Source: Isochrysis galbana (taxonomy: Eukaryota > Haptophyta > Isochrysidales > Isochrysidaceae). From it: a stretch of DNA of 64,000 nt. The notes beneath the pieces were generated by a model. The model made no database searches. It had not been told where the DNA came from and saw nothing but the letters and a program-made list of their open reading frames with translations. A program made the translations under genes and the position numbers. This document shows, in pieces, positions 55,746-64,000 of this stretch. Where the stretch lies: NCBI GenBank assembly GCA_018136815.1, contig CM030942.1, positions 1,535,197 to 1,599,196 on the forward strand. The letters run 5' to 3'. How positions within the stretch are numbered: position 1 is the stretch's first letter; each line of letters opens with the position of its first letter.

Positions 55746-55868
55746 GTTCCGTGGAGGTGAAGGTCATTATGATTTGAGAGAAGTCTTGCCGGTACTCTTG
55801 CTCTTCTACTTGCTCGTCCCCTCCTTGGGGGGTCTCCTGAGAGTATCCATAGGTTGAGATTGTGCGGG

Positions 55869-56552
55869 TTAGTTTCTTGCGGTTAGTTTCTTGGGGGAGC
55901 GGTTCACCGTGGAGGAGTCTTGGAGTGGGGTTCTTCTGTTCTTCTCGACCCCCTCCTTTTGGTGCCTTGGAGAGGCATCTGGCCTCTGTTGGGTTGCTGA
56001 TGTGGAGTGTGTGGTCGGCTGAGGGGTCGTCTCATGTGTTCGCCTGCGCGAGGCTCGTGTGCCGTCTCGGTCTCGCGAGGCACTCGTGACTGAGACGTGA
56101 TGGGTGCATGGTGCTTCTTGAGTCACCCCTGGGGTGTGCTCATGCGCGTCTCCGGTGGGTTGTCGAGCCATGCAGCAGTTGCTGCAAGGCTCCTTGGCTG
56201 CTGTGGGGGTGGTCTGCTTGACCGGCCGGGTCTGTGCCTCGTGCTCTCGCACGAGGTCAGTTCCGCGGCTTTGTAGGGGCCCAGCCCGGAGGCTTTCCCT
56301 ATGGGAGGCAGAGCTTCGCAGCTCTGAAGGTGTGCTGGCTTGGCTGGGTTGTGTTGGTGTGCTGTGTGGTGTTGGGGTGTGTGCTGTCCGTGAGGTTCTG
56401 TGGAAGCGGCTCGGGCCGTGCTCGCAGGCACCTGGGGCCTGGCGTGTGGCCCTGTCTGGAGGTCTCTGCTGTTGCGCGGCGTCAGTCATGTCGTGGTCGG
56501 TCGGCGCGGCGGGGTGGGCGGCGAGGTGGGGTGGGAGCGTGGCGCGCTCCAT
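55869..56552 (-). CDS. retroelement-type ORF, copy B (MERAP family)
   Basis: A 227-codon frame starting 'MERATLPPHLAAHPAAPTD', Pro/Thr/Gln/Arg-rich. 'SHRESLRAGPLQSRGTDLV' (about residues 80-100) matches copy A ('REGLRAGTLHSRGTAL'), and the DNA around 56240-56330 parallels 28460-28560. The upstream hairpin is also kept. The rest diverges strongly, so the family is old or fast-evolving. Likely an ORF1/Gag-like nucleic-acid-binding protein of a mobile element; inference. Confidence 0.4.
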   Translation of the reverse strand: MERATLPPHLAAHPAAPTDHDMTDAAQQQRPPDRATRQAPGACEHGPSRFHRTSRTAHTPTPHSTPTQPSQASTPSELRSSASHRESLRAGPLQSRGTDLVREHEAQTRPVKQTTPTAAKEPCSNCCMARQPTGDAHEHTPGVTQEAPCTHHVSVTSASRDRDGTRASRRRTHETTPQPTTHSTSATQQRPDASPRHQKEGVEKNRRTPLQDSSTVNRSPKKLTARN

Positions 56553-56556
56553 GACC

Positions 56557-56575
56557 CTATCGTTTATAACGATAG
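56557..56575 (-). promoter_or_regulatory. hairpin upstream of retroelement ORF copy B
   Basis: CTATCGTTATAAACGATAG on the minus strand: 8-bp stem, ATA loop, same distance from the ATG as in copy A. Stem positions differ from copy A in pairs, so pairing is kept. Confidence 0.55.
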
Positions 56576-57169
56576 TTGAGGTAGTTGTACACTATACGCG
56601 ACAAACACCATGTACAACATCATGCCCAGGAGGCCGGCCACTTCTTCGACGACGAGCGCGCAACAGATTACGCTACAACTACGACTAGGCTACAATGAGA
56701 AGCTAACTAACAAACGAATTCAGGCGGGGCGAGAGGGCACGACGGGTGCCACGAGCAAGCCAAGTTCGGCAGTTGAACGCCCCAGCGTGCTCGAATGTGG
56801 CAGGGCGCCAACTAGCGCCGCACTTGTCGGTGGGGAGGCATGTGCACCGTCGCGTCACAGGGCATGAAGGCGAGTAGAGCGCGCGAACGACGTCACCTCA
56901 GTACATGGGAGAGGTGACGGCGACTGTGTGCGGCCATTTGGCGGCGGCGCGGGCCAAGGCCACGCGGGCGCAAGTTTACAGGAGAGGAAGACGGAGATGT
57001 ACAGGGGTGAGCAAGCAGTGTGCCGCCCATGCATCAGCGTGCCGGTCGTGGGGCGCGCGCGCTCGGACGAACGGAGCAATATGGTACAGTGCGCGGGAAG
57101 GCCGCTGCGCGAGTATGTTCGCACGGCCCATCCGGCCAATAAGGCGAGGCGGGGGTGAGGGCAGCACGT
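56576..57169. other. no gene seen
   Basis: Noncoding DNA between the retroelement and the 3' end of the Nudix-like gene. No protein-like frame. Confidence 0.45.
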
Positions 57170-58522
57170 TCACCGCCACATGACGGTGGCGAGGTCGCGG
57201 TAGTCAGGCCGGCTGCTCTGGGGCCGCCTCCACTCCCATATGTGGCGCAGGCGGCCCCCCGAGCCGGGCTCGGGCTCGCTCGTTTGAAAGCGGCCGGCGG
57301 GCAGTCCAACAACGGTCGCATCGAGCTGGTGCAGGTTGTAGTGCGACATGAGGGTGGGGTACGAGCGTGATTCGCCTTGTTCGCGCCACTGCGTCAGCGA
57401 CGCGCTGTCAAGGACAACGGAAACACCAACTCCGGCCGCGGCAAGCCCGAGCTCCTCAGCAATTCCGCGGCGGGCAGCTTCAAGAGGCGGCTCGCGGTAA
57501 AGCATCTTTTCGGAAAGTGGCAAGCCACGAGCGCGAACGCGGCCGTTGGGCAATATCTGGCTCGTTTCAATCAGCTCGAGCTCCGCGTACGGGTCGATGC
57601 GCCCCTCAGCCGCCGCGAGCAATGATTCCTCCTGCCGGCGCATGCGCACCTTGACGACATTGACCCACCGGCGGACTGAAGTGCCGGCGATGAAGCGCAG
57701 GATGCTCTCGCCGCGCTCGAGCTCGCCGAGAAGCTGCGCGCTCGACTTGCGACTGTCGCTTCCCCAGAGCGAAACGTCGACACCATGCGCAGAGAGCGCC
57801 GCCTCGAGCTCGGCTGGTGAGGCAAACGCGCCCGGTCCAGCAGTCACGTAGGTGGCTGACGAGAGGAGCTCGTCCACGCCAACCGGCTGCTTGGGCGCCA
57901 ACGACGCCGAGGCAGACTCGGGGCGTGAAGAGCGTGAGCGCGAGGAGAGGGAGGGCGAGGCTAGGGAGAGGGTAGGCGATGAACGTGGAGATGCGAGCGC
58001 GCGAAGCCCGATGGTCGAGGAGAAGCCGAAGAGAATGGAGGTGGTGGGGATCAAGGGACGGCAAGCGGATGGGGAGGCGGCGGAGACGCCCACTGAGATG
58101 TGGGCCGAGGCGGCGGAGAGGCAGTTGGCGGAGGCAGCGGCGGGGAAAACGGGCGAGGACGAAGAGGAGAGAGAGGGCTGCAAGGCAGAGCAGGACTCGG
58201 ACAGAGAGCAATGGGGAGAGATTGAGGAAGGCGAAGTGAGAGAGGTGGGAAGAGCGAGAGAGGTGGGCGGAGCGAGAGAGAAGGGCAGAGAGAGAGGGGA
58301 GGGCGGAGAGAGAGAGTGAGAGGAGAAGACCGGAGAGAGAGAGAGAGAGGAAGAGGAGAGAGGAGAGAAAGGAGAGTAAAGGGAGAGGGCGGAGGAAGCG
58401 GGGCTGCAGGATGTGTGCGATGCGAGGGTCGACGAGGCGCGTGGAGTGCCCCACCCCGCGAACGCTGCATCGCCCCCACCACACCAGACCAGCAGCAGGA
58501 GCTGCAGCAGGGGGAACGCCAT
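57170..58522 (-). CDS. Nudix-like protein, probably plastid-targeted
   Basis: A single 450-codon frame. Residues 1-20 ('MAFPLLQLLLLVWCGGGDAA') are a signal peptide followed by 'AAFAGWGTPRASS', an A-F junction like the ASAFAP motif that directs proteins into secondary red plastids, and then a long Ser/Leu/Pro stretch (to about 210). The mature part starts near 'PAELEAALSAHGVDVSLWG', with 'ELERGESILRFIAGTSVR', 'VVKVRMRRQEESLL', 'GRVRARGLPLSEKMLYRE' and 'EPPLEAARRGIAEELGL'. The last fits a Nudix box (E-x7-R-x-U-x-EE-x-G-U) with Gly for the usual Glu after Arg. I recall similar plant and algal proteins of unknown function. Hydrolase activity is uncertain because of the changed residue. Confidence 0.7.
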   Translation of the reverse strand: MAFPLLQLLLLVWCGGGDAAFAGWGTPRASSTLASHTSCSPASSALSLYSPFSPLSSSSLSLSPVFSSHSLSPPSPLSLPFSLAPPTSLALPTSLTSPSSISPHCSLSESCSALQPSLSSSSSPVFPAAASANCLSAASAHISVGVSAASPSACRPLIPTTSILFGFSSTIGLRALASPRSSPTLSLASPSLSSRSRSSRPESASASLAPKQPVGVDELLSSATYVTAGPGAFASPAELEAALSAHGVDVSLWGSDSRKSSAQLLGELERGESILRFIAGTSVRRWVNVVKVRMRRQEESLLAAAEGRIDPYAELELIETSQILPNGRVRARGLPLSEKMLYREPPLEAARRGIAEELGLAAAGVGVSVVLDSASLTQWREQGESRSYPTLMSHYNLHQLDATVVGLPAGRFQTSEPEPGSGGRLRHIWEWRRPQSSRPDYRDLATVMWR

Positions 58523-58529
58523 GAGGGGG

Positions 58530-59652
58530 CCCCTCTCTCTCTCTCTCTCTCCTCACCCCCTCTCTACTCTCTCTTTTTCTCTCCTCTCTCTCTCTCTCTC
58601 CTCTCTCGTTCTCTCCCCCCCCCGTCCCTCTCTGTATACTAGTGCTCTCTCTCTCCTCTCTCACCTACCCCCTTCGCTCTCTCCTCTCTCTCTCCTCTCT
58701 CCTCTCTCACCTCGCTCCCTCGGTACCTCTCTCCCTCTCTCTCTGCCTCGCGCGCTTCCTCCCTTCCCATTCACATATCCTCCTCCATTTACTCTGTCCA
58801 CACGGGTCGTTCTTGTAGGGAATCTCGGTGGGACGCTCCTCCTCCCCTTCTCTTCTCTTCTACCCTAAAACCTTCCCTACTATTCAGTTTGCTACGGTGC
58901 ACTTTGCGTAGCGCGAGCTTCTTCTCTCGACTCTCTGGGTTCTCGTCTTCTTCTCTTCTCAGGCGCAAGGTCAACGCAACTCCCATGGATTCTCGTGAGC
59001 CAGAGAGAGAAAAAAACGCGACGGGTGAAGAGTACTACTTTACCAAGGGGCGCGTCAAAGGCACAGAGAGAGGGGGGGGGGGGGGGTTAGGCCAGGATGT
59101 TGAAAACGCCGAGTCTCCCATTAGAAAAGACTGAGGACAGTTAAGCTCTGAGTTTGCGATCCTCCGCCCGCCTCGCGTCCGGCATGCCGTCAGTAGATGG
59201 AATGTGGCAGCAGGGGAGAGAGGAGAGCTGAGGGAGCGCGCGATTGGGACAGAGCGGAAGAGAGCTCTCTTTCCCTCTCTCTCCCTCTCTTACTCTCTCT
59301 CTCTCCCTCTTTCCCTCTCTCCCTCTCTTACTCTCCCCCTCTCTCTCCCTCCCTCTCTCGCTCTCTTACTCTCTCCCTCTCCCTCTCCCTCTCCCTCTAC
59401 CTTTCTCTTTCTCTCTTCTCCCTCCCCCATCTCTCTCTTCCTCCCCTGTCCCCCCCCCCCCCCCCCCGCCCCCTTCCTCCCCCCCGCAATGGGGGGAGCC
59501 GAGGCTCCGCTCGCGTGGGATGAGATGCGGCCCGTTGCGCGGGGGAGATACGGCTGAGATCCGATCTCAGATGCGGGCGCAGATGCGGCGGCGCGCGCGG
59601 GCCGACGAGACGGGAGATCCGTCATCAGAGCACTCCGCCCCGAACTCCGCGC
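58530..59652. other. no gene; CT-rich blocks
   Basis: CT-rich microsatellite blocks at 58530-58760 and 59265-59470, ending in a C-run (59450-59467). Between them 58880-59130 shows no convincing gene. The first block adjoins the Nudix-like gene start, whose sense strand is purine-rich there. Confidence 0.6.
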
Positions 59653-59890
59653 GGAGGGGAGGGAGGAGGACCCCTACGAGGCGAGGGAGGAGGACCCCTA
59701 CGCGGGGAGGGAGAGGGAGGAGGACCCCTACGCGGCGAGGGAGGAGGACCCCTACGAGGCGAGGGAGGAGGCTCTACAGGCCTACGAGCCTACGAGGGGA
59801 GGGAGGAGGACCTACAGGCCTACGAGGTACGAGGGGAGGGAGGAGGCTCCCTACGAGGGGGGGGAGGAGGCCCCTACGAGGGGAGGGAGG
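59653..59890 (+). repeat. 24-bp minisatellite GGAGGAGGACCCCTACGAGG
   Basis: About nine degenerate units of 'GGAGGAGGACCCCTACG-A/C-GGCGAGG'. The period is a multiple of three, so it keeps an open frame encoding RRTPTRRG repeats, but nothing supports translation. Confidence 0.85.
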
Positions 59891-59985
59891 AGCCTAGAGC
59901 CTAGGGGGAGGAGGGAGGAGGCCAAGGCCAAGGCCATGGGAGATAGGTATTTGTGTTTGTATTTACCGTATTTGGACGACGGTAG

Positions 59986-60430
59986 CCCGGTCACTCACTA
60001 TGGGGGTGCGGAGGGCACCAGCATCAGCCACAATGGGTAAATGAAGGGCTAAATAAGCTCCCTATGGTTTCCGGTAGGATGGGCCAGCAAAAAAAATTGG
60101 GGGTTCTCCGGCGAAATTGTCGAAAAATGCCGCGAATTTCGAATTTCAAGTCTGTGCCTTGTGCCTGTGCTCCGCCTCCGCCTCCGCAGGTGACGTCTTC
60201 CAAGCTCTAGGCACCAGATTGTAGGCCGGTCACTCACTAGGGGGGTGCGAAGGGCACCATCTGTAATGGGCAAACGAAGGCCTAAATAAGCTCCCTATAG
60301 GTTCCGGTATGGGAGATCAGCAAAAAAAACCGGGGGTCTTCCGGCAAAATTTTCGAAAAATACCCGATTTCAGGCCTCTGACGGCCGTGCGGAAATATAT
60401 GTCAGGCCCCCCTCCGGTATTATTTTACCG
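59986..60430 (+). repeat. dispersed repeat family, copies 1 and 2 in tandem
   Basis: Copy 1 (59986-60135) and copy 2 (60225-60430) share 'CCGGTCACTCACTA', 'GGGGGTGCG-A/G-AGGGCACC', 'CTAAATAAGCTCCCTAT', 'CAGCAAAAAAA' and 'TCGAAAAAT' in order. Copy 3 is inverted at 11010-11175. Confidence 0.75.
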
Positions 60431-60618
60431 ATGGCCTTCATGCGCGCCTCTCGCAGCGAAACACGAAACCATGGGCATCGGCAGCTGACCCGGACCAAAG
60501 ATCCTGGTTCTATACACACAGCAATATATTTTCACTATGTTTTTATGGACTTGAACGCGTACGTAAGTATCGCAAAAACTAAAGACGCTAACCGCTAAAA
60601 ACACCAAGGGCTCGAGAA

Positions 60619-61098
60619 CCCAACTTCGACCCGCGACCGGGGGCGCCACGAGGCCGTTCGAGTCACCGCTCACCATATGGATGCCGCTACCAGCACCAAA
60701 GTGCGGTATGCCGCCCTCACAGCCACGCCAATCGCGCCCGCCGCCCCCGCGCACTGCGTCGAAATCGGCCGCCTGCGGCCCCCGGTGATGACGTCGTCAC
60801 GCCTCAAGACGCGCCCTGAGTGCCCAACTTCGACCCGCGACCGGGGGCGCCACGAGGCCGTTCGAGTCACCGCTCGCCAAATGGATGCCGCTACCAGCAC
60901 CAAAGTGCGGTATGCCGCCCTCACAGCCACGCCAATCGCGCCCGCCGCCCCCGCGCACTGCGTCGAAATCGGCCGCTTGAGGCCCCCGGTGATGACGTCG
61001 TCACGCCCCAAGACGCGCCCTGAGTGCCCAACTTCGACCCGCGACCGGGGGCGCCACGAGGCCGTTCGAGTCACCGCTCACCATATGGATGCCGCTAC
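60619..61098 (+). repeat. 204-bp tandem satellite, 2.4 copies
   Basis: Units begin 'CCCAACTTCGACCCGCGACC' at 60619, 60823 and 61027; the third is cut at about 61098. Copies are nearly identical. 204 is a multiple of three, so open frames cross the array on both strands. Each full unit contains 'GTGATGACGTCGTCAC', a near-palindrome. Confidence 0.92.
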
Positions 61099-61769
61099 TA
61101 GGCCCATTGAGGCTCAAGGAGGGGCCATGATGAGCCACCTCCCCTCCCCCCTCACCTTGCATTGTCAAACGGTCATGAGCGACCATTGACGCAAGGCGAG
61201 GAACCTGCCCAAAGATCCGCTCCGAGCGCGCGGAACGCGCTCGTTGCTCGAAATTTTGGGCAGGAGGGGCGGACCCAGTGGAATCCAGCCCATTGAGGCC
61301 CAAGGGGAGGCCATGAGCCATCCTCCTTGTCCCCTCCACACCACAAGCCATCGGCTCACCATGGAGGGTGAGCGAGGCTAGGGGGGAGATGAGGTCCGAG
61401 CGCTCCGCATGGGGGCAAGAAGGCGCCGGATGAAGGATGAATGCGGGCAGGTGGGCAGGGTCCATAGGGACCCACCCAGTCCCGTGCAGCAGCTCCATAT
61501 CGCGGTGGTGCCCATGAGGCAACCACCGCGGCTTGGGCGAGGCAGAGCGCCATCGCCGATCGCATCGCCAATCGTATATCGCCGGATAAGATTCTTACTA
61601 CATTCACGCGCACGCACATTCACACAAACGCGCGCAAAACTAATAGTAACAAAGTAAGAGCGCGCGGGGAAATTTCTGTGCCGCAAGAATGCCCCGCGCG
61701 GACTCGAAACGGCCGCGAGGGAGAAGTGAGAAGCAGAGACCTCAGTATGCAAACATACAGAGGTTAGAA
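61099..61769. other. no gene seen
   Basis: GC-rich noncoding DNA with repeated 'CCCATTGAGGC-CAAGG' phrases (61100 and 61290). No protein-like frame. Confidence 0.45.
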
Positions 61770-62060
61770 TGAGCATCCACGATGCATGAGATGGATGTAT
61801 CCATGATAGATATGCATCTATGATGCACATCTCATGGATGTATCCATGATAACCTCCCTTTAAAATGTGCACGCGCGTCTTCCTCTACCTACACTAGGAG
61901 TACCCTTGTACCCTTGTTCCTTGTACTCTCGTTACCTATCACTTGTACTCTTGTAGGTTCCTCATGAAAGTCGAAAGTGAACGCGCGTCTTCTTCTACAC
62001 TACCCTTGAGTTCCCTGCGAACGTTTACTTTTTTATTCTTGTAGGTTCCTCGCTCCCCCC
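61770..62060 (+). repeat. short direct and inverted repeats upstream of the lipase gene
   Basis: 'ATGGATGTATCCATGATA' occurs at about 61791 and 61833 around a 'GATGCATC'-rich core. Then a two-copy block, 'ACGCGCGTCTTC-T/C-TCTAC' to 'TTGTAGGTTCCTC', lies at about 61871-61965 and 61981-62052. They lie 330-620 bp upstream of the lipase ATG and could be promoter-linked; no evidence beyond position. Confidence 0.5.
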
Positions 62061-62394
62061 AGAGAGCCGCTCCCCATATCTACACCGCCTCATTTGACCG
62101 ATGGAAAGTAAAGGAACTCCTAGGAGTACTTAGTCAGAGTAAAGTGCTCCCCGCCCCCCGCCGCCGCCCCCTTCTTCTTCATCAAGCGCTTCTTTCCGTT
62201 GCGTGTGGTGAGTTCCGCACGGATACCTATCCAACTACTCCCATTTCTTCTCTTCGTTTCCCCCAGATGTCCCTCTCTCTCCGCTATTCAATCGCTCTCT
62301 CCCTCTCACAGTATATCTCATATTTTCCCCTTTTCTCTTCCCTCCTCTTCCCCCCCTTTCCCCTCCCTCCACCCTTTCTCTCTCTGCGGGAGCG

Positions 62395-64000
62395 ATGGCC
62401 TCATACTGCGCGATGCTCCGCGAGGAGCAGCAATCTCTCCCCGCTGGATACTCGATCGAGAAGGCGCAGGAGTGCTTCCACTGGGCGTGCGGCCGCGCCT
62501 ACGCCACGCCTGTCGGCTACGATATCCCGCCCTTCATCGTCCACCCGCGTGGCATCGCTCTCTGCCACATCTCCGAAGCAAATGAAGCAGACCTCTCCTT
62601 CTCCTCTTCCTCCTACTCTCCCCCATCCTCCAATTCGGCAGACAGGGCGGCCGAGCTGCTTGTGGTGTTCCGAGGGACCGTATTCATGATGATGAACGAG
62701 CTCTCTCGCAACCTGCTCGGCTGCGGCATCGACCCGGACCAGCTGTTTGACGACGGTGACACCACTTGCATGCCCGGCGAGGCGCGCTGCCACAAGATGT
62801 ATATTGTTCGCGCCTTTGACGCTCTGTTCACGTGGCTGCTGGTCGACGTGTTTGACAAACGGCGATGGGGCCAACTCCGCAAGGTCACCGTGTGCGGCCA
62901 CTCCATGGGAGGCGCTGTCGCCATGCTCTTCGCCTTCCTACTCAAGCATGTCAACAAACGTCTCAGAGCACTCAAGGAGGGCGACACGATGACCATCGTC
63001 GGCCTCGCAGACTTTATGAAGCAGCCGCATATGAGGTGCGTTTTGTTGGACGATGTCCGTGTTGCTGCGCGTTCCTAGCCTGACACGATCGATCAAGCTC
63101 CTAATTGTTGAGACCACCACCGATGCCTGCACAATATTACTCAGAGCCTCGCCTTCCTTCATACTGGAACGGCGCGGCGACTACTTCTTCGACCACGTGC
63201 GCGGCAAGCTGCTGCCTTTCGACTCGATCGTTCTGCACGAGGACTGCGAGGTCAGCGTTTATTCCTTCTCAAGCACACAGGTTAGAGCATAAATACCATA
63301 AGATCGCTTCCTTGCTGCCTGCGCCAGCGATTCAGCCATCACTCCTCGCATGCAGGTCTCCTCGCCACCACAGTCGGCATGTGCACGCGAATCAATCAAG
63401 CGTGTCCCCTGTACCTGTGTCTGCAGATTGGCAACTTTGCCTTCAAGCGAATTTACGAGGAAGAGGTGCCCAACTCCTACAACCACTTCATGTATTGGGA
63501 TCCCGTTACACCCCTCATATTCCCATGGACGTTCAAGCCAGGTTGGCAGCTCCCAGTCAGCCTCAAGAAGGACCGCTGGAAGTTCTTCTTTAACGCCTTC
63601 TCCGGAGGCACTGCGCTGCATGGGCCCAGCCACCTCCTCTTCTGTTGTTTCGATGCTTACTTTGACAATCTCGGCTGCGACAAGCGGCGACTCTGGAAGC
63701 TTCTTGAGCCACATGTCCGTGTCGACCCTCTGCTAACCGAGATCGGTCAGGGCTCAGCCGAGTGGCTGACCATCCCCGAAGCCCTCAAAGATCGCATCAG
63801 GGTTGATGAGGCGCTCCAGCAAGAGCTCATGCGAGGCGGGCCGTCCGATATCACGAGCAGCGACATCTCTTGCGCTTGGCGTGAGCCTTTCCTCAACACC
63901 AACTCAACCTTTGTTTTCAACGTCTTGCTGGTGTGCGTAGCCGTTCCGGCCTCCTTTCTCGTTGGCAGCGTACTGTTGGCGCTTGCCTCGGTGTTCGTGC
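62395..64000 (+). CDS. class-3 (Fungal_lipase-type) lipase with C-terminal membrane helix, 3' end outside window
   Basis: Exons 62395-63035, 63145-63280 and 63427 to the window end join in phase by GT-AG introns. The protein shows the lipase_3 order: 'LLVVFRGT' (oxyanion region), 'KVTVCGHSMGGAVAMLFAF' with the nucleophile Ser in GHSMGG, and 'QIGNFAFKRIYEE' with 'FMYWDPVTPLIFPWTF', where the family has 'GN-x-x-F' and the catalytic Asp of 'D-x-VP'. The expected His is not pinned down. The last exon is open to 64000 and ends in a hydrophobic helix ('VFNVLLVCVAVPASFLVG'), so the enzyme is probably membrane-anchored, like diacylglycerol-lipase-type proteins. It would hydrolyse acylglycerols or phospholipids. 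A CT-rich tract (62265-62390) precedes the ATG. Confidence 0.85.

Noticed and set aside
60650-60690. tRNA T-loop-like GTTCGAGTC followed by CACCA in the 204-bp satellite
   Set aside because: The flanking bases do not form a T stem or acceptor stem.
60619-61098. Regular tandem units considered as a CRISPR array
   Set aside because: Units are 204 bp without distinct spacers, in a eukaryotic genome; a satellite repeat.

Overview
The window is nuclear DNA of a eukaryotic alga with a gene-poor, repeat-choked genome. Several genes carry GT-AG introns (donors often GTGCG-type). Gene families are eukaryotic: TMEM16/anoctamin, YIPF5/Yip1, an RND/sterol-sensing-domain permease, class-3 lipase and F-box-like LRR. 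One protein starts with a signal peptide ending in an A-F motif of the kind used for secondary red plastids, and BspA-like (DUF285) repeats and PiggyBac, hAT and Ty3/gypsy remnants are common. I infer an alga with a red-derived complex plastid, most likely a haptophyte (Prymnesium/Chrysochromulina/Emiliania type); this rests on gene style, not on a database match. A run of 100 N at 7901-8000 is an assembly gap.

Layout. 0-6.8 kb: decayed transposable elements (LTR-like piece, Gag-like ORFs, Ty3/gypsy integrase fragment, a frameshifted repeat-family gene). 6.9-8.7 kb: a coiled-coil gene facing the 5' part of a YIPF5 gene that runs into the gap. 9.3-10.7 kb: a very long GT/GA/GGGA tract. 11-12.1 kb: hAT transposase remnant. 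13.3-16.2 kb: anoctamin gene in about six exons. 17.4-20.7 kb: jumbled Ty3/gypsy pieces (inverted Gag/leader segments, chromodomain, reverse-transcriptase YLDD fragment) beside DUF285 repeats. 21.5-24.2 kb: intronless receptor-like gene with a bacterial PhnD/TtrS-type sensor ectodomain, Cys-rich stalk, one membrane helix and a TIR-like cytosolic domain. 26.3-27.1 kb: recombinase-like pseudogene. 28.0-28.8 kb: retroelement-type ORF. 29.3-30.4 kb: CPBP (CAAX-protease-like) membrane protein. 32.07-37.67 kb: a well preserved DNA transposon with 144-bp terminal inverted repeats, 4-bp TTAC target duplication, PiggyBac-like transposase and a truncated hAT transposase gene inside. 38.9-40.9 kb: F-box-like LRR gene. 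42.3-45.1 kb: second receptor-like gene (two Cys-rich repeats, proline-rich stalk, membrane helix, TIR domain). 49.6-53.4 kb: Patched/NPC1-like RND permease. 54.9-56.6 kb: second copy of the 28-kb retroelement ORF. 57.2-58.5 kb: Nudix-like, probably plastid protein. 59.6-61.1 kb: mini- and satellite repeats. 62.4-64.0 kb: class-3 lipase with a C-terminal membrane helix, cut by the window end.

How the genes relate. There are no operons; the host genes are separate units spaced by repeats. The one suggestive theme is that two single-pass receptor-like proteins with unrelated ectodomains both end in TIR or TIR-like domains and both keep a (W/Y)C-x-x-E motif matching the NADase glutamate position. 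They look like sensors that convert an extracellular ligand into a TIR-type signal, and are the best candidate here for an undescribed system. Several membrane and lipid proteins (anoctamin scramblase/channel, RND sterol-type permease, lipase, YIPF5) sit in the same window, but nothing in the sequence ties them into one pathway.
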